Positions 35,259 to 43,649 of a DNA stretch of 64,000 nucleotides are shown one piece after another (the stretch's first letter is position 1; every line of letters starts with the position of its first letter). A program made the translations under genes and the position numbers. The stretch is from UBA8514 sp034933685. Lineage in GTDB: Bacteria; Bacillota; Clostridia; Lachnospirales; Anaerotignaceae. The notes below the pieces were generated by a model. That model saw only the letters and a program-made list of their open reading frames with translations. It searched no databases and was not told the origin of the DNA. Where the stretch lies: NCBI GenBank assembly GCA_034933685.1, contig JAYFNB010000033.1, positions 18,459-82,458 on the forward strand. The letters run 5' to 3'.

Positions 35259-36527
35259 TTAAAAAGCTCTTCTGAAACAATTTTTTCCACTTTTCTTTGC
35301 TAAATATAAGGCATTGTCCGCTTTATCAATTAGGTTTTCTAGTTCAAAAGGCTCATCTTTTTTTGTACTTGTATAAATTCCAAGGGAAATGGTTATAACC
35401 TGAATATTCTGACAGCTTTCACTTATAATTTCTAAGTGCTCAAGTTTTCTACAAATACTTTCGCACAATAAGTCTCCTTTTTCCAATGAAAGATTAGGAA
35501 TAAAGGCAATAAATTCATCTCCACCATATCTGCCTGCACAACCACCAGCCAATTCAATTTCATCAGAAATTACCATTCCAACCTTTTTAAGAATCATGTC
35601 GCCATTTATATGTCCGTAATTATCGTTGTATGACTTATAGTTATCTAAATCCATCATTATAACAGTTATGGAATCTTCAGCACGTCTTAGTTTTTTTAAC
35701 TGCTGTTTTGCATAATTTTCATAATACGTTCTGCTATATAATCCTGTTAGCTTGTCTTTAAAAGCAATGCTTTTCATTTCTTTCTTATAATTTGATTGAA
35801 GCCTAAAAAACATTGCCAGCAAAGCAGATGTTGGAACAAACAGCAATAAAAATAATACCAATATTACCTTACTTCTAAATTTATAAAAGCAATCTGAATA
35901 AGAATCTACACCAAGTAAACCAATATAGTCTCCTTCTTGGGTATATATAGGAACCAGTGCCGATATTTGACATCCATATGTGTCGTTGTTTATAAAATAT
36001 CCAACTTCTTTTTTTACATAAAGTTCTTCTATTTTTTTATTAAGATGGACATATCTGTTCTTATCTGCATAATAGTCTGGGTCTGCTTCTGCTTTGGTGC
36101 GTTCTTCTTCATTTACTATTACATCCATCAGCCAGATCCATTCTAGCGCTGTTCCAACTGGCATTTCATAGTATTCTTTGTCACTGTTTGTAACATAATA
36201 TTTAACTTTATTTTCATCCAGCTTTCTTAAAACATAAACATATTTAATATCATCATTTAAACTAGTTTTTTTAAAAAGTGCGTTTAGCTTTTGGTTATTT
36301 GAATTTTCCAATAGTTTATTGAAGGATATTTCTTCCAAGATTTTCAGCTGTTCATTGGTTATATCCAAACTATTGACAGCTACAGTTGCCAAATCTAAAG
36401 TGCTTTGCCCCATTTTAATAAAATAATAGTCTCCTATCCAGTTGGAAACCGACAATATTGCGGCCATACCTACTAAAACATAGCTTATGGCAGCTAAAAG
36501 TATGTAATAATGAAGGAATTTTTTCAT
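35259..36527 (-). CDS. Membrane-bound diguanylate cyclase with extracellular sensor
   Basis: 422 residues: membrane helix at 9-30, an extracytoplasmic sensory region (about 35-215, Cache-like in position and pattern), a second helix (about 222-245), then a GGDEF domain. The signature 'YGGDEFIAF' is intact and 'DLDNYKSYNDNYGHINGD' provides the metal and substrate residues, so c-di-GMP synthesis is expected. I do not see a clear RxxD inhibitory site. It is a single gene, convergent with the catabolic cluster. The ligand is unknown. Confidence 0.88.
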   Translation of the reverse strand: MKKFLHYYILLAAISYVLVGMAAILSVSNWIGDYYFIKMGQSTLDLATVAVNSLDITNEQLKILEEISFNKLLENSNNQKLNALFKKTSLNDDIKYVYVLRKLDENKVKYYVTNSDKEYYEMPVGTALEWIWLMDVIVNEEERTKAEADPDYYADKNRYVHLNKKIEELYVKKEVGYFINNDTYGCQISALVPIYTQEGDYIGLLGVDSYSDCFYKFRSKVILVLFLLLFVPTSALLAMFFRLQSNYKKEMKSIAFKDKLTGLYSRTYYENYAKQQLKKLRRAEDSITVIMMDLDNYKSYNDNYGHINGDMILKKVGMVISDEIELAGGCAGRYGGDEFIAFIPNLSLEKGDLLCESICRKLEHLEIISESCQNIQVITISLGIYTSTKKDEPFELENLIDKADNALYLAKKSGKNCFRRAF

Positions 36528-36628
36528 ACTAGTTCCTCATTTCCTTTTTGTAGATGATATTAAGCCATTTTTAAGGGGCTTCAAGACTTTACTTTTGCTT
36601 AATTTTACCATATAATCTAAGATTAAAA

Positions 36629-36644
36629 CGTGTCATATGATACG
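36629..36644. promoter_or_regulatory. Palindrome upstream of the Crp/Fnr gene
   Basis: CGTGTCATATGATACG is a 16-bp near-perfect inverted repeat (one mismatched pair). It lies between a TATAAT at 36611 and the start at 36662, a position suited to repression of the regulator gene. Its sequence differs from the palindrome at 37575, so another protein may bind it. Confidence 0.4.
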
Positions 36645-36661
36645 AAATTTTGGAGGTTTAT

Positions 36662-37315
36662 GTGGATTATGTTAAATTAATAAGGCAGACGTTTATTGGA
36701 TGCCAGCTTTCTGATGATGAAATAAAAATGGCTTTAACTAATTACAATTTTAAAATTAGGCACTTTTGCAATAATGAGTTATTGCATGTTGAAGGAGAAA
36801 AATGTATTTACTTAGAAATACTGTTAAACGGCAATATTGTCAATATGCAAATTGACGAATTTGACAACGAAATAATTATAAAAAATTTTGAAAGAAATGA
36901 AATTATTGCAGGCAATATTTTGTTTGGCAGTTCACCTAAGTATCCTTTAACCTTCTTGTCTCAATCCGATGGAGATTTACTGCAGGTGGAAAAAGCATTT
37001 TTGTTTCAGCTTTTTATAAATGAGCCTAATATACTTCGGCAATTTCTAATGCTGATTTCCGACCGTGCTATAAACCTTGGAAGTAAATTAAAGCTGCCAG
37101 AACGAAAACCCCTAAGGGAAAGCATATTGGAATATCTGTACTCGCAAAGCCTGTTGCAGAATTCAAAAACCATCACTTTGCCCATATCCAAAACAGAGCT
37201 TGCAAACCGATTTAGAGTGCAGCGTACATCTGTATCAAGGGAATTTTCCAGATTGGAGAAGGATGGAATAATAAAATTATTTGATGATACTAAAAAAATT
37301 GAAATTGTTAAATAA
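36662..37315 (+). CDS. Crp/Fnr family transcriptional regulator
   Basis: 217 residues from GTG 36662, five bases after GGAGG; the TTG at 36650 would overlap that site. N-terminal cyclic-nucleotide-binding-type sensor (about 15-135) and a Crp helix-turn-helix near 160-200 ('SKTELANRFRVQRTSVSREFSRL', in part). The sensor lacks the usual arginine cyclic AMP motif and has no Cys cluster, so neither cAMP nor an Fnr-type iron-sulfur cluster is likely. It lies just before the ferredoxin-cupin-Hcp operon, the place where HcpR regulators are found; HcpR responds to nitrosative stress. HcpR is my inference from position. Confidence 0.82.
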   Translation: MDYVKLIRQTFIGCQLSDDEIKMALTNYNFKIRHFCNNELLHVEGEKCIYLEILLNGNIVNMQIDEFDNEIIIKNFERNEIIAGNILFGSSPKYPLTFLSQSDGDLLQVEKAFLFQLFINEPNILRQFLMLISDRAINLGSKLKLPERKPLRESILEYLYSQSLLQNSKTITLPISKTELANRFRVQRTSVSREFSRLEKDGIIKLFDDTKKIEIVK

Positions 37316-37394
37316 ACTATGAGTAAATTTTAAATTATAAAATGGTATCAAGAAGTGTTTTTATCTTTTGGAAAGTTTATAAATATTTGTCATT

Positions 37395-37429
37395 AAAATA
37401 TCATTGCATTTATGCAGTGATATTTTTTT
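37395..37429 (+). terminator. Rho-independent terminator
   Basis: AAAATATCATTGCAT pairs with ATGCAGTGATATTTT (one wobble) and is followed by TTT. Ends the Crp/Fnr gene. Confidence 0.8.
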
Positions 37430-37574
37430 ATACACAAATCTTATTATGAATAACAATCCTATCTTTTGCACACGAAAAAACGTTTTATTTTTAATTGTTT
37501 CATAAATTCTCTAATTCTTCTTGCTATATAACCATCTAACCAAAATTTATTTAATTATTTCAAGTTACGTTGTT

Positions 37575-37596
37575 TTAACAACATAAATGTTGTTAA
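37575..37596. promoter_or_regulatory. 22-bp palindromic operator before the ferredoxin-cupin-Hcp operon
   Basis: TTAACAAC, six bases, GTTGTTAA: both 8-bp arms are perfect, the size and symmetry expected of a Crp/Fnr-family site. The nearest -10 candidates (TATGAT at 37600, TATTAT at 37605) lie just downstream, so the site overlaps or adjoins the -35 region. The likely ligand is the regulator encoded at 36662. Confidence 0.6.
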
Positions 37597-37671
37597 TGTT
37601 ATGATATTATTGTGTCAACAAATAAAACAAACAACATTTTAGCTAGTTATTCTTAGAGAGGAGATGTTACT

Positions 37672-37860
37672 ATGAAGTATTTTGTAAATGAAGGTTGTAT
37701 CGGGTGCGGATTATGCGCAATGGCTTGTCCGGAGGTTTTTGAAATGACTGATGCAGGTGTTGCAATTGCTTCTGAAGAAGAAGTCCCTGAAGATGTGATG
37801 GATGCAGCCGAGCAGGCTCAAAGTGGCTGCCCTGTTAATTCAATTGAAAATTCAGATTGA
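37672..37860 (+). CDS. Small [4Fe-4S] ferredoxin
   Basis: 62 residues. 'CIGCGLCAMACPEVF' near 9-23 and 'SGCPVNSI' near the end give the Cys set of single-cluster ferredoxins: three ligands in CxxCxxC plus the last Cys before Pro. The acidic C-terminal half is typical. First gene of the Hcp operon, AGAGGAGA before the ATG. It is the obvious electron donor to Hcp. Confidence 0.88.
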   Translation: MKYFVNEGCIGCGLCAMACPEVFEMTDAGVAIASEEEVPEDVMDAAEQAQSGCPVNSIENSD

Positions 37861-37872
37861 GGAGGTTATTGT

Positions 37873-38214
37873 ATGAATTACATTAAAAATATGGAACATG
37901 AAAAAGCAATTTATTTAGCAAATGAGGTGAATGTTCAAGAAGGTCAAATTGTTAGTAGAACGCTTGCTCAGAATCCACATGTCAGCATCACGCTCTTTGC
38001 ATTTTCCAAGGGTGAAGAAATTAGTAGTCACGACTCAACTGGTGACGCAATGGTTTTAGTATTGGAAGGTACTGGTCAGTTTACTGTGGACGGCTGTGAA
38101 TATAGTTTGGGTGCAGGCGAATCCATAATTATGCCAGCAAAGAAACCTCATGCAGTATTTGCAAAAGAATCATTCAAAATGCTTCTTACTGTTGTTTTCC
38201 CGGCAGTTAATTGA
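37873..38214 (+). CDS. Cupin domain protein
   Basis: 113 residues forming one small barrel. 'SHDSTGDAMVLVLEGTGQF' covers motif 1, where the second usual metal His is replaced, and 'LGAGESIIMPAKKPHAVFA' covers motif 2. Cupin genes of this type are common beside Hcp and ferredoxin genes in anaerobes. It starts 13 bases after the ferredoxin. Role not defined, possibly small-molecule binding. Confidence 0.82.
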   Translation: MNYIKNMEHEKAIYLANEVNVQEGQIVSRTLAQNPHVSITLFAFSKGEEISSHDSTGDAMVLVLEGTGQFTVDGCEYSLGAGESIIMPAKKPHAVFAKESFKMLLTVVFPAVN

Positions 38215-38270
38215 GGGTAGTAATTTAAAATAACTATATTAAAAGTATAACATTATTAGGAGGAATAATC

Positions 38271-40115
38271 ATGGGAAGTAAAATGTTTTGTTATCAATGC
38301 CAAGAAACTGCAGGTTGCGCTGGATGTACTCAAGTTGGTGTTTGTGGAAAGAAGCCAGATGTTGCAGCTATGCAGGATTTATTGATTTATGTTACTAAGG
38401 GGCTCTCAGCAGTTACTACTGCGTTACGTGTTCAGGGTGCAGAGGTTTCTTCCTCAATCAATCACTTAATTACGTTAAATCTCTTTACAACCATTACCAA
38501 CGCAAATTTTGATAAAGAAGCTATAACAGCACGCATTCGTGCAACATTAGATGCAAAGCGTGAATTACTTGCAAAGGTAAGTAACGGTGAAATGCTTCCA
38601 GAGGCGGCACACTGGGATGGTGATGAATCTACATTTGAGGCGAAGGCGGAGGTTGTAGGTGTGCTTTCAACAGAAAACGAAGATGTTCGTTCTTTGCGTG
38701 AGCTGATTACTTATGGTTTGAAAGGGCTTTCTGCATACTCCAAGCATGCCAACGTTTTACTGCAAGAAGATGGCGAAGTTGATGCATTTCTTCAGCGTGC
38801 GCTGTCTGCTACTTTAGATGATAATCTTTCTGCAGACGGTTTGGTGGCGTTGACATTGGAAACTGGTAAATATGGTGTTTCCGGTATGGCACTTTTGGAT
38901 AAGGCAAACACACAAACTTATGGTAATCCTGAGATTACCAAAGTAAACATTGGTGTGGGCTCACGACAAGGCATCCTTGTTTCAGGGCATGACCTGCGTG
39001 ATTTGGAAATGCTTCTAAAGCAAACTGAAGGAACTGGTGTTGATGTATATACACACTCTGAAATGCTGCCTGCACACTACTATCCTGCATTCAAGAAGTA
39101 TTCTAATTTCGTTGGCAACTATGGTAACGCTTGGTGGAAGCAAAAAGAGGAATTCGAGTCATTTAATGGACCTGTCCTTATGACTACAAACTGTATTGTT
39201 CCTCCTAAGGATAGCTATAAGGACCGTCTGTATACAACTGGTGCGGCAGGATTCCCCGGTTGTAAGCACATTGCAGGTGCTGTTGGAGAAGAAAAAGATT
39301 TCTCCGAAATTATAGAACACGCAAAACGTTGTGCAGCGCCAACAGAAATTGAAACAGGAGAAATTATAGGCGGATTTGCACACAACCAAGTTCTTGCACT
39401 GGCTGACCAAGTGGTTGAAGCTGTTAGGTCTGGTGCAATTAAAAAGTTTGTTGTTATGGCTGGTTGCGATGGTCGTGCCAAGAGCCGCAATTATTATACT
39501 GACTTTGCCAAAGCTTTGCCAAAAGATGCGGTTATCTTAACTGCTGGTTGTGCAAAGTATAAATATAATAAATTGGATTTGGGAGACATTGGCGGTATTC
39601 CGCGTGTATTAGATGCAGGTCAGTGTAATGACTCTTATTCTTTGGCAGTAATTGCTTTGAAACTTAAAGAGGTTTTCGGACTTGATGATATTAACGACTT
39701 GCCAATAGTATACAATATTGCATGGTATGAACAAAAAGCTGTTATTGTACTTTTGGCTTTGTTACATCTTGGTGTAAAAAATATTCATTTAGGGCCAACA
39801 CTTCCTGCTTTCCTTAGCCCTAATGTGGCAAAGGTACTGGTGAAAAATTTTGGTATAGCAGGTATTGGAACGGTTGAGGACGATTTAAAGCTTTTCTTTT
39901 GCGATGAAGGAACAAGCTTCGCTGTAACTGGAGACATGATAATGGGTGATATTTTGCGCAAATACCCAGAAACTGCACCGGCACTTATGGAGTGTGGAAT
40001 GCATTGTCTTGGCTGCCCATCTTCACAGATGGAATCTTTGGCAGATGCTTGTATGGTTCACGGCTTAAAAGTAGAAGATGTACTAAAAGCGGTTAACAAT
40101 AAGATAAACGGTTAA
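38271..40115 (+). CDS. hcp: Hybrid-cluster protein (hydroxylamine/NO reductase) fused to a redox-disulfide domain
   Basis: 614 residues, about 65 longer than usual Hcp. The N-terminal cluster motif is C7-x2-C10-x8-C19-x5-C25. The hybrid-cluster ligands are found in 'HSEMLPAHYYPAF', 'NCIVPPKDSYKDR', 'GFPGCKHI', 'LTAGCAKYK', 'DAGQCNDSYS' and the C-terminal Glu region. Residues about 550-614 ('VTGDMIMGDILRKYPETAP', then 'MHCLGCP') form a DUF1858/hybrid-cluster-associated disulfide domain, normally a separate small protein. Hcp reduces NO or hydroxylamine; the added CxxC domain may pass electrons. AGGAGGA before the start. Confidence 0.93.
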   Translation: MGSKMFCYQCQETAGCAGCTQVGVCGKKPDVAAMQDLLIYVTKGLSAVTTALRVQGAEVSSSINHLITLNLFTTITNANFDKEAITARIRATLDAKRELLAKVSNGEMLPEAAHWDGDESTFEAKAEVVGVLSTENEDVRSLRELITYGLKGLSAYSKHANVLLQEDGEVDAFLQRALSATLDDNLSADGLVALTLETGKYGVSGMALLDKANTQTYGNPEITKVNIGVGSRQGILVSGHDLRDLEMLLKQTEGTGVDVYTHSEMLPAHYYPAFKKYSNFVGNYGNAWWKQKEEFESFNGPVLMTTNCIVPPKDSYKDRLYTTGAAGFPGCKHIAGAVGEEKDFSEIIEHAKRCAAPTEIETGEIIGGFAHNQVLALADQVVEAVRSGAIKKFVVMAGCDGRAKSRNYYTDFAKALPKDAVILTAGCAKYKYNKLDLGDIGGIPRVLDAGQCNDSYSLAVIALKLKEVFGLDDINDLPIVYNIAWYEQKAVIVLLALLHLGVKNIHLGPTLPAFLSPNVAKVLVKNFGIAGIGTVEDDLKLFFCDEGTSFAVTGDMIMGDILRKYPETAPALMECGMHCLGCPSSQMESLADACMVHGLKVEDVLKAVNNKING

Positions 40116-40119
40116 TAAT

Positions 40120-40161
40120 AAATTTGGTCATGGGACGATTTAATATTCCATGACCAAATTT
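40120..40161 (+). terminator. Strong hairpin between hcp and the next gene
   Basis: AAATTTGGTCATGG and CCATGACCAAATTT are perfect 14-bp arms around a 14-base loop, followed by only TT and then the ribosome site of the next gene. It can end part of the transcripts after hcp, lowering expression of the two genes that follow. Confidence 0.65.
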
Positions 40162-40179
40162 TCAGAAAGGAATGAGATT

Positions 40180-40785
40180 ATGAGTGCATTTTTAGGTCCG
40201 ATTCATTACTGGCTTTATGGTAAGATTCAGTTGCAGGAAAGCTTGACTGATGCCATGCTGTCTTCAGTTAAATCTGAGGGGCAGAGTACTGTTTTAGAAA
40301 ATAAGTTGAATTCAGCTTCTGGAGTTGTGGAACGTAGACCCCTGGAAGAAGTTATTGATACAGGTAATATACATGGTTGGCTGCAAGGACAAATTGGTGT
40401 GGCCGAGAAAAGATTTGCCATTGCAGTTACAGAAATTTTGCATGATGATTATGCACAGATTGAAAATCTTAGACAAGCATCATTCAAATTAGGTCAGCAA
40501 AATCCATTGCCAGATTCTGACGATGCTCAAGAGATTTATAGAGCATTAAACGACATGCTGTTGGAAGGTATGCCTTGCGACCATGTCAATGAGGTTATAG
40601 AGCAAAGTGAGAATCGTGTTATTTGGCAACAGACTGTGGATTTGCATTTGCCATTTTGGGATGCTGTAGATGGAAATATAGAAAACTATTACTTATTGCG
40701 TAATGCCTTTATTTCTGGAAGCTTATCTGGCAATCGTTTTTCTTTTAAGCAAGAAAACAAGCAGTTTCTTATTCAGGAGGTGTAA
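40180..40785 (+). CDS. Uncharacterised protein with duplicated IHxWLxGxI motif
   Basis: 201 residues from ATG 40180; the ATG at 40150 lies in the hairpin. I do not recognise the family. A nine-residue motif occurs twice: 'IHYWLYGKI' at 8-16 and 'IHGWLQGQI' at 64-72, each followed by a helical stretch. A third histidine-rich spot is 'EILHDDYAQIE'. No signal or membrane segment, mostly helical, acidic. It lies between hcp and a hemerythrin gene (four bases from the latter), so a role in nitrosative or oxygen stress is likely. The repeated histidines could bind metal or heme; this is inference. Confidence 0.72.
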   Translation: MSAFLGPIHYWLYGKIQLQESLTDAMLSSVKSEGQSTVLENKLNSASGVVERRPLEEVIDTGNIHGWLQGQIGVAEKRFAIAVTEILHDDYAQIENLRQASFKLGQQNPLPDSDDAQEIYRALNDMLLEGMPCDHVNEVIEQSENRVIWQQTVDLHLPFWDAVDGNIENYYLLRNAFISGSLSGNRFSFKQENKQFLIQEV

Positions 40786-40788
40786 AAT

Positions 40789-41346
40789 ATGAACTCTATT
40801 GATTTAATGGTACAAGAACACGAGAATATTCTTAAACTTGTAACAGTTATGCGTAATGCATGTTGCCGTGCGCTAGAGGGTGCATCCGTGGAAGTGGACG
40901 ATTTTAGGGATATGATTACTTTTGCCAGGACCTATGCAGACAAACATCATCATGGAAAAGAGGAACAGATTTTATTCAGAGAGATGATGGAACGTATGGG
41001 CCCTACGGGTGTAAATCTTATTCAACATGGTATGTATGTTGAGCATGATATGGGAAGGTTTCATTTAGGTGAGCTTGAACAAGCGTTAGAAAGATATGAA
41101 GCCACGCAAAATACGTCGGATAAATTAGAAATTTTGGTGAATGCAGGTGCTTGGGCTAACCTTCTACAACGCCATATAGACAAAGAAGATAACGTGGTTT
41201 ATACATTTGCTAGTCGAAACCTTGGCGATGATATTTTGCAAAATATCGACAAGGAGGTTGAGCGTTTTGAAAAGCAGGCAGAGGAAGAAGGCTTTCAGGA
41301 AACAGCTTTGCAATTGCTGAAAAAACTTACTGAAAAGTATTGTTAA
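40789..41346 (+). CDS. Hemerythrin-like domain protein
   Basis: 185 residues, a four-helix bundle. Candidate di-iron ligands: His11 in 'QEHENIL', the His cluster and Glu of 'ADKHHHGKEEQIL' (50-62), His80/His86 in 'IQHGMYVEHDMGRFH' and 'RHIDKEDNVVY' near 140. Such proteins bind O2 or NO, or repair iron-sulfur damage. Overlaps the GGAGG of the preceding gene region, spacing four bases. Completes the Hcp operon. Confidence 0.88.
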   Translation: MNSIDLMVQEHENILKLVTVMRNACCRALEGASVEVDDFRDMITFARTYADKHHHGKEEQILFREMMERMGPTGVNLIQHGMYVEHDMGRFHLGELEQALERYEATQNTSDKLEILVNAGAWANLLQRHIDKEDNVVYTFASRNLGDDILQNIDKEVERFEKQAEEEGFQETALQLLKKLTEKYC

Positions 41347-41545
41347 TGAAAAAAGTAAGGAGAAAGGTTTCTAATAATTAAAATTATCTCTCAAATTTTG
41401 AATTCATTTTTGTTTATCACTAATTTATGGTACAATCAAAATATAGTAAATTAATTGTATTTTATGATTGATTGTTGCTTTGTGGAAATGATTGCTAATT
41501 TTGAATTATTTATAAGATGAATTTAAATTTGGAAGGATAAGGAAT

Positions 41546-42451
41546 ATGGAATTAAAGCAACTGGAATTTTTTATGGCTGCCAGCAATTGTGGAAGTTTAA
41601 GCAAGGCAGCAGCTACACTGTATACAACACAACCGAATGTTAGCAAAGTGATTGGGGCTCTTGAAAAAGAGTTGGGAAGCCAATTATTTGAAAGAACCAG
41701 CAGAGGATTAAGACTTACTCCTTATGGAAAGTCCATATATGAATATTCAGAAAATATTCTCAAAAATGCAAGTTTGATTACAAATGTTAAGCTGGTGGAA
41801 AAGCAAAAAAACTTTAGTATTTTCACCTATCCAAGCAATATTATAGCATGGCTTTTGGTGGAAATGTTTGAGAAAAATCCTGAAATTACTATTGAACATC
41901 ATCAAGGTACTGTAGAGGAAATAACAAACCATGTGGCGCATGGAATTTCGGAGCTAGGAATACTTTATGTTTCCAAAAAGCAGCTTACTCCATTTCGGCA
42001 TATTATTTCACATAAAAAACTTGAGTTTGTGGAGCTTGGCAAAAGAGAGGCTTGCATTTATGTAGGGCCAAACAGTCCTTTATATTCCAAAGAATCTATT
42101 TCTGTGGAGGAATTGTCGGGGCTGCGCTTTGTAAGAGGTTTAAGTGACTTTTTCTCTATGGAACATAATTTAGAGCAGGTAAATGTAGGAACCGTAGGCT
42201 CAGAAAAACTTCATCCGGCTGTATACACCAACAGTGAACATTTTAAAATAAATTTACTTTTGAAGACAGATTTAGCTGAACTGGGCATCAACCTTAGCTA
42301 TGCCAATTATCAACACTACGATATTAAAAATTTGTTAATTGAGGGAGAAGATGCCTATTTAACTTTGGGATATGTTATCGAAAAGGATCATGTTCTAACG
42401 GATACAGCCAAAGAACTAATTGAAAATTTAAAAGCCATTTTGAAGCCATAA
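41546..42451 (+). CDS. LysR family transcriptional regulator
   Basis: 301 residues. Winged helix at 1-60 ('NCGSLSKAAATLYTTQPNVS'), then a type 2 periplasmic-binding fold for the effector. Ribosome site GGAAGGA. It precedes the threonine-dehydratase/cyclodeaminase pair in the same direction, past a terminator, and is the natural candidate for controlling it. Confidence 0.88.
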   Translation: MELKQLEFFMAASNCGSLSKAAATLYTTQPNVSKVIGALEKELGSQLFERTSRGLRLTPYGKSIYEYSENILKNASLITNVKLVEKQKNFSIFTYPSNIIAWLLVEMFEKNPEITIEHHQGTVEEITNHVAHGISELGILYVSKKQLTPFRHIISHKKLEFVELGKREACIYVGPNSPLYSKESISVEELSGLRFVRGLSDFFSMEHNLEQVNVGTVGSEKLHPAVYTNSEHFKINLLLKTDLAELGINLSYANYQHYDIKNLLIEGEDAYLTLGYVIEKDHVLTDTAKELIENLKAILKP

Positions 42452-42470
42452 CGATTCGTTATGGCTTTTT
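42443..42470 (+). terminator. Rho-independent terminator
   Basis: AAGCCATAACG / CGTTATGGCTT with a 3-base loop, then TTT. Ends the LysR gene. Confidence 0.9.
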
Positions 42471-42624
42471 GTATATATTTCGATAATTGTTATAAGTTTA
42501 TTGTGGATATATAATGATAGAAGAAGGAAGAGGAATATGCCTATCCGTTTACAATAGTAACAGGATATACTATTAACCCAATCCATCTGGATTGATTTAC
42601 AGATTAAGAAAGAGAGGAAATGTT

Positions 42625-43614
42625 ATGGAAAAAACCACAGTCACATTACAGGATGTGCAGGAAGCCGCAGAACGTATCCAGCCCTATGTTCGCCGTACAC
42701 CTTTACTAAGAGAAAAAAACATGGATAAGAGGTTAGGGTGTGAAGTTTATTTAAAGCCAGAGATGCTTCAGATAACTGGTGCCTTTAAGCTCAGAGGAGC
42801 ACTGAGCAAGATTTTGTCTTTGACACCAGACCAACTTAAAAATGGAATTATTACTAGTTCCTCTGGTAATCACGCCCAAGCCTGTGCCTACGCAGGAGAA
42901 CTTCTAGGTGTACATACCACAGTGGTCATTCCTGAGGACGCACCGTCTATAAAAATTGAGAACGCCAAGGCAATGGGAGCAGAGGTGATTGTGTGGCACC
43001 GTAACTATGACCAGCGTTGGAAGAAAGTTCGAGAAGAAGTTGCAGAACATGGTTACACCATAATACATCCATATGAGGACTATACTGTTATGGCAGGTCA
43101 GGGCACTATTGCCTTGGAAATTATGGAAGAACTTCCTTCTGTAGACACCGTGCTGGTACCTATAGGCGGTGGAGGACTGATTTCTGGCATTTCTACATTT
43201 TTGAAAGAGTCAAAATCAAATGTGCGAGTAGTTGGTGTTCAGGCAGCTACCAGTTGTGCTTTCTACGTTAGTCGGCAGAATGGAAGTCCATCTGAAGTGC
43301 CTATTTTGCCCACGGTGGCAGATGGTCTTTCATGCCGTAGACCAGGTGAAAACACGTATCCAATTGTGGAGAAGTATGTGGATGAAATAGTTATAGTAGA
43401 GGAAGAGGACATAAAGGAAGCAGTTAGATTTTTGGCACGCCAAGCCAAGTTGGTAGCTGAACCTTCTGCTTGTGTAGGCATTGCTGCACTAATGTCTGGT
43501 AAGGTAAAAACTAGACCTGATGAGAAAGTATGCTCGGTTTTGACCTCAGGTAACTGGGACATTGACATGATTGGAAAGATTTTTAACAACGAGCCAGTTG
43601 AAGGTGTTTTATAA
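42625..43614 (+). CDS. Threonine/serine dehydratase-like PLP enzyme (EutB-type)
   Basis: 329 residues from ATG 42625 after AGAGAGGA. PLP lysine is Lys55 in 'ITGAFKLRGAL', followed by the phosphate loop 'SSSGNHAQACAYAG' and glycine loop 'PIGGGGLISG'. No ACT regulatory domain, so a catabolic or non-biosynthetic type. The C-terminal 'LTSGNWDIDMIGKIFNN' departs from the usual 'SGGN' pattern and is mirrored in the remnant at 25287. The gene pairs with an ornithine-cyclodeaminase-type gene, like the EutB/EutC pair of ectoine degradation and similar hydroxyamino-acid modules. The actual substrate is open. Confidence 0.85.
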   Translation: MEKTTVTLQDVQEAAERIQPYVRRTPLLREKNMDKRLGCEVYLKPEMLQITGAFKLRGALSKILSLTPDQLKNGIITSSSGNHAQACAYAGELLGVHTTVVIPEDAPSIKIENAKAMGAEVIVWHRNYDQRWKKVREEVAEHGYTIIHPYEDYTVMAGQGTIALEIMEELPSVDTVLVPIGGGGLISGISTFLKESKSNVRVVGVQAATSCAFYVSRQNGSPSEVPILPTVADGLSCRRPGENTYPIVEKYVDEIVIVEEEDIKEAVRFLARQAKLVAEPSACVGIAALMSGKVKTRPDEKVCSVLTSGNWDIDMIGKIFNNEPVEGVL

Positions 43615-43649
43615 GATAAGTATATATTATGTGTAAGGAGAGTACATAA

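Larger units (their letters stand above)
37316..37671. other. Regulatory region of the Hcp operon
   Basis: About 356 bases. Holds the terminator of the Crp/Fnr gene (37395), the 22-bp palindrome (37575) and the TATGATATTAT promoter area around 37600. No gene. Confidence 0.5.
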
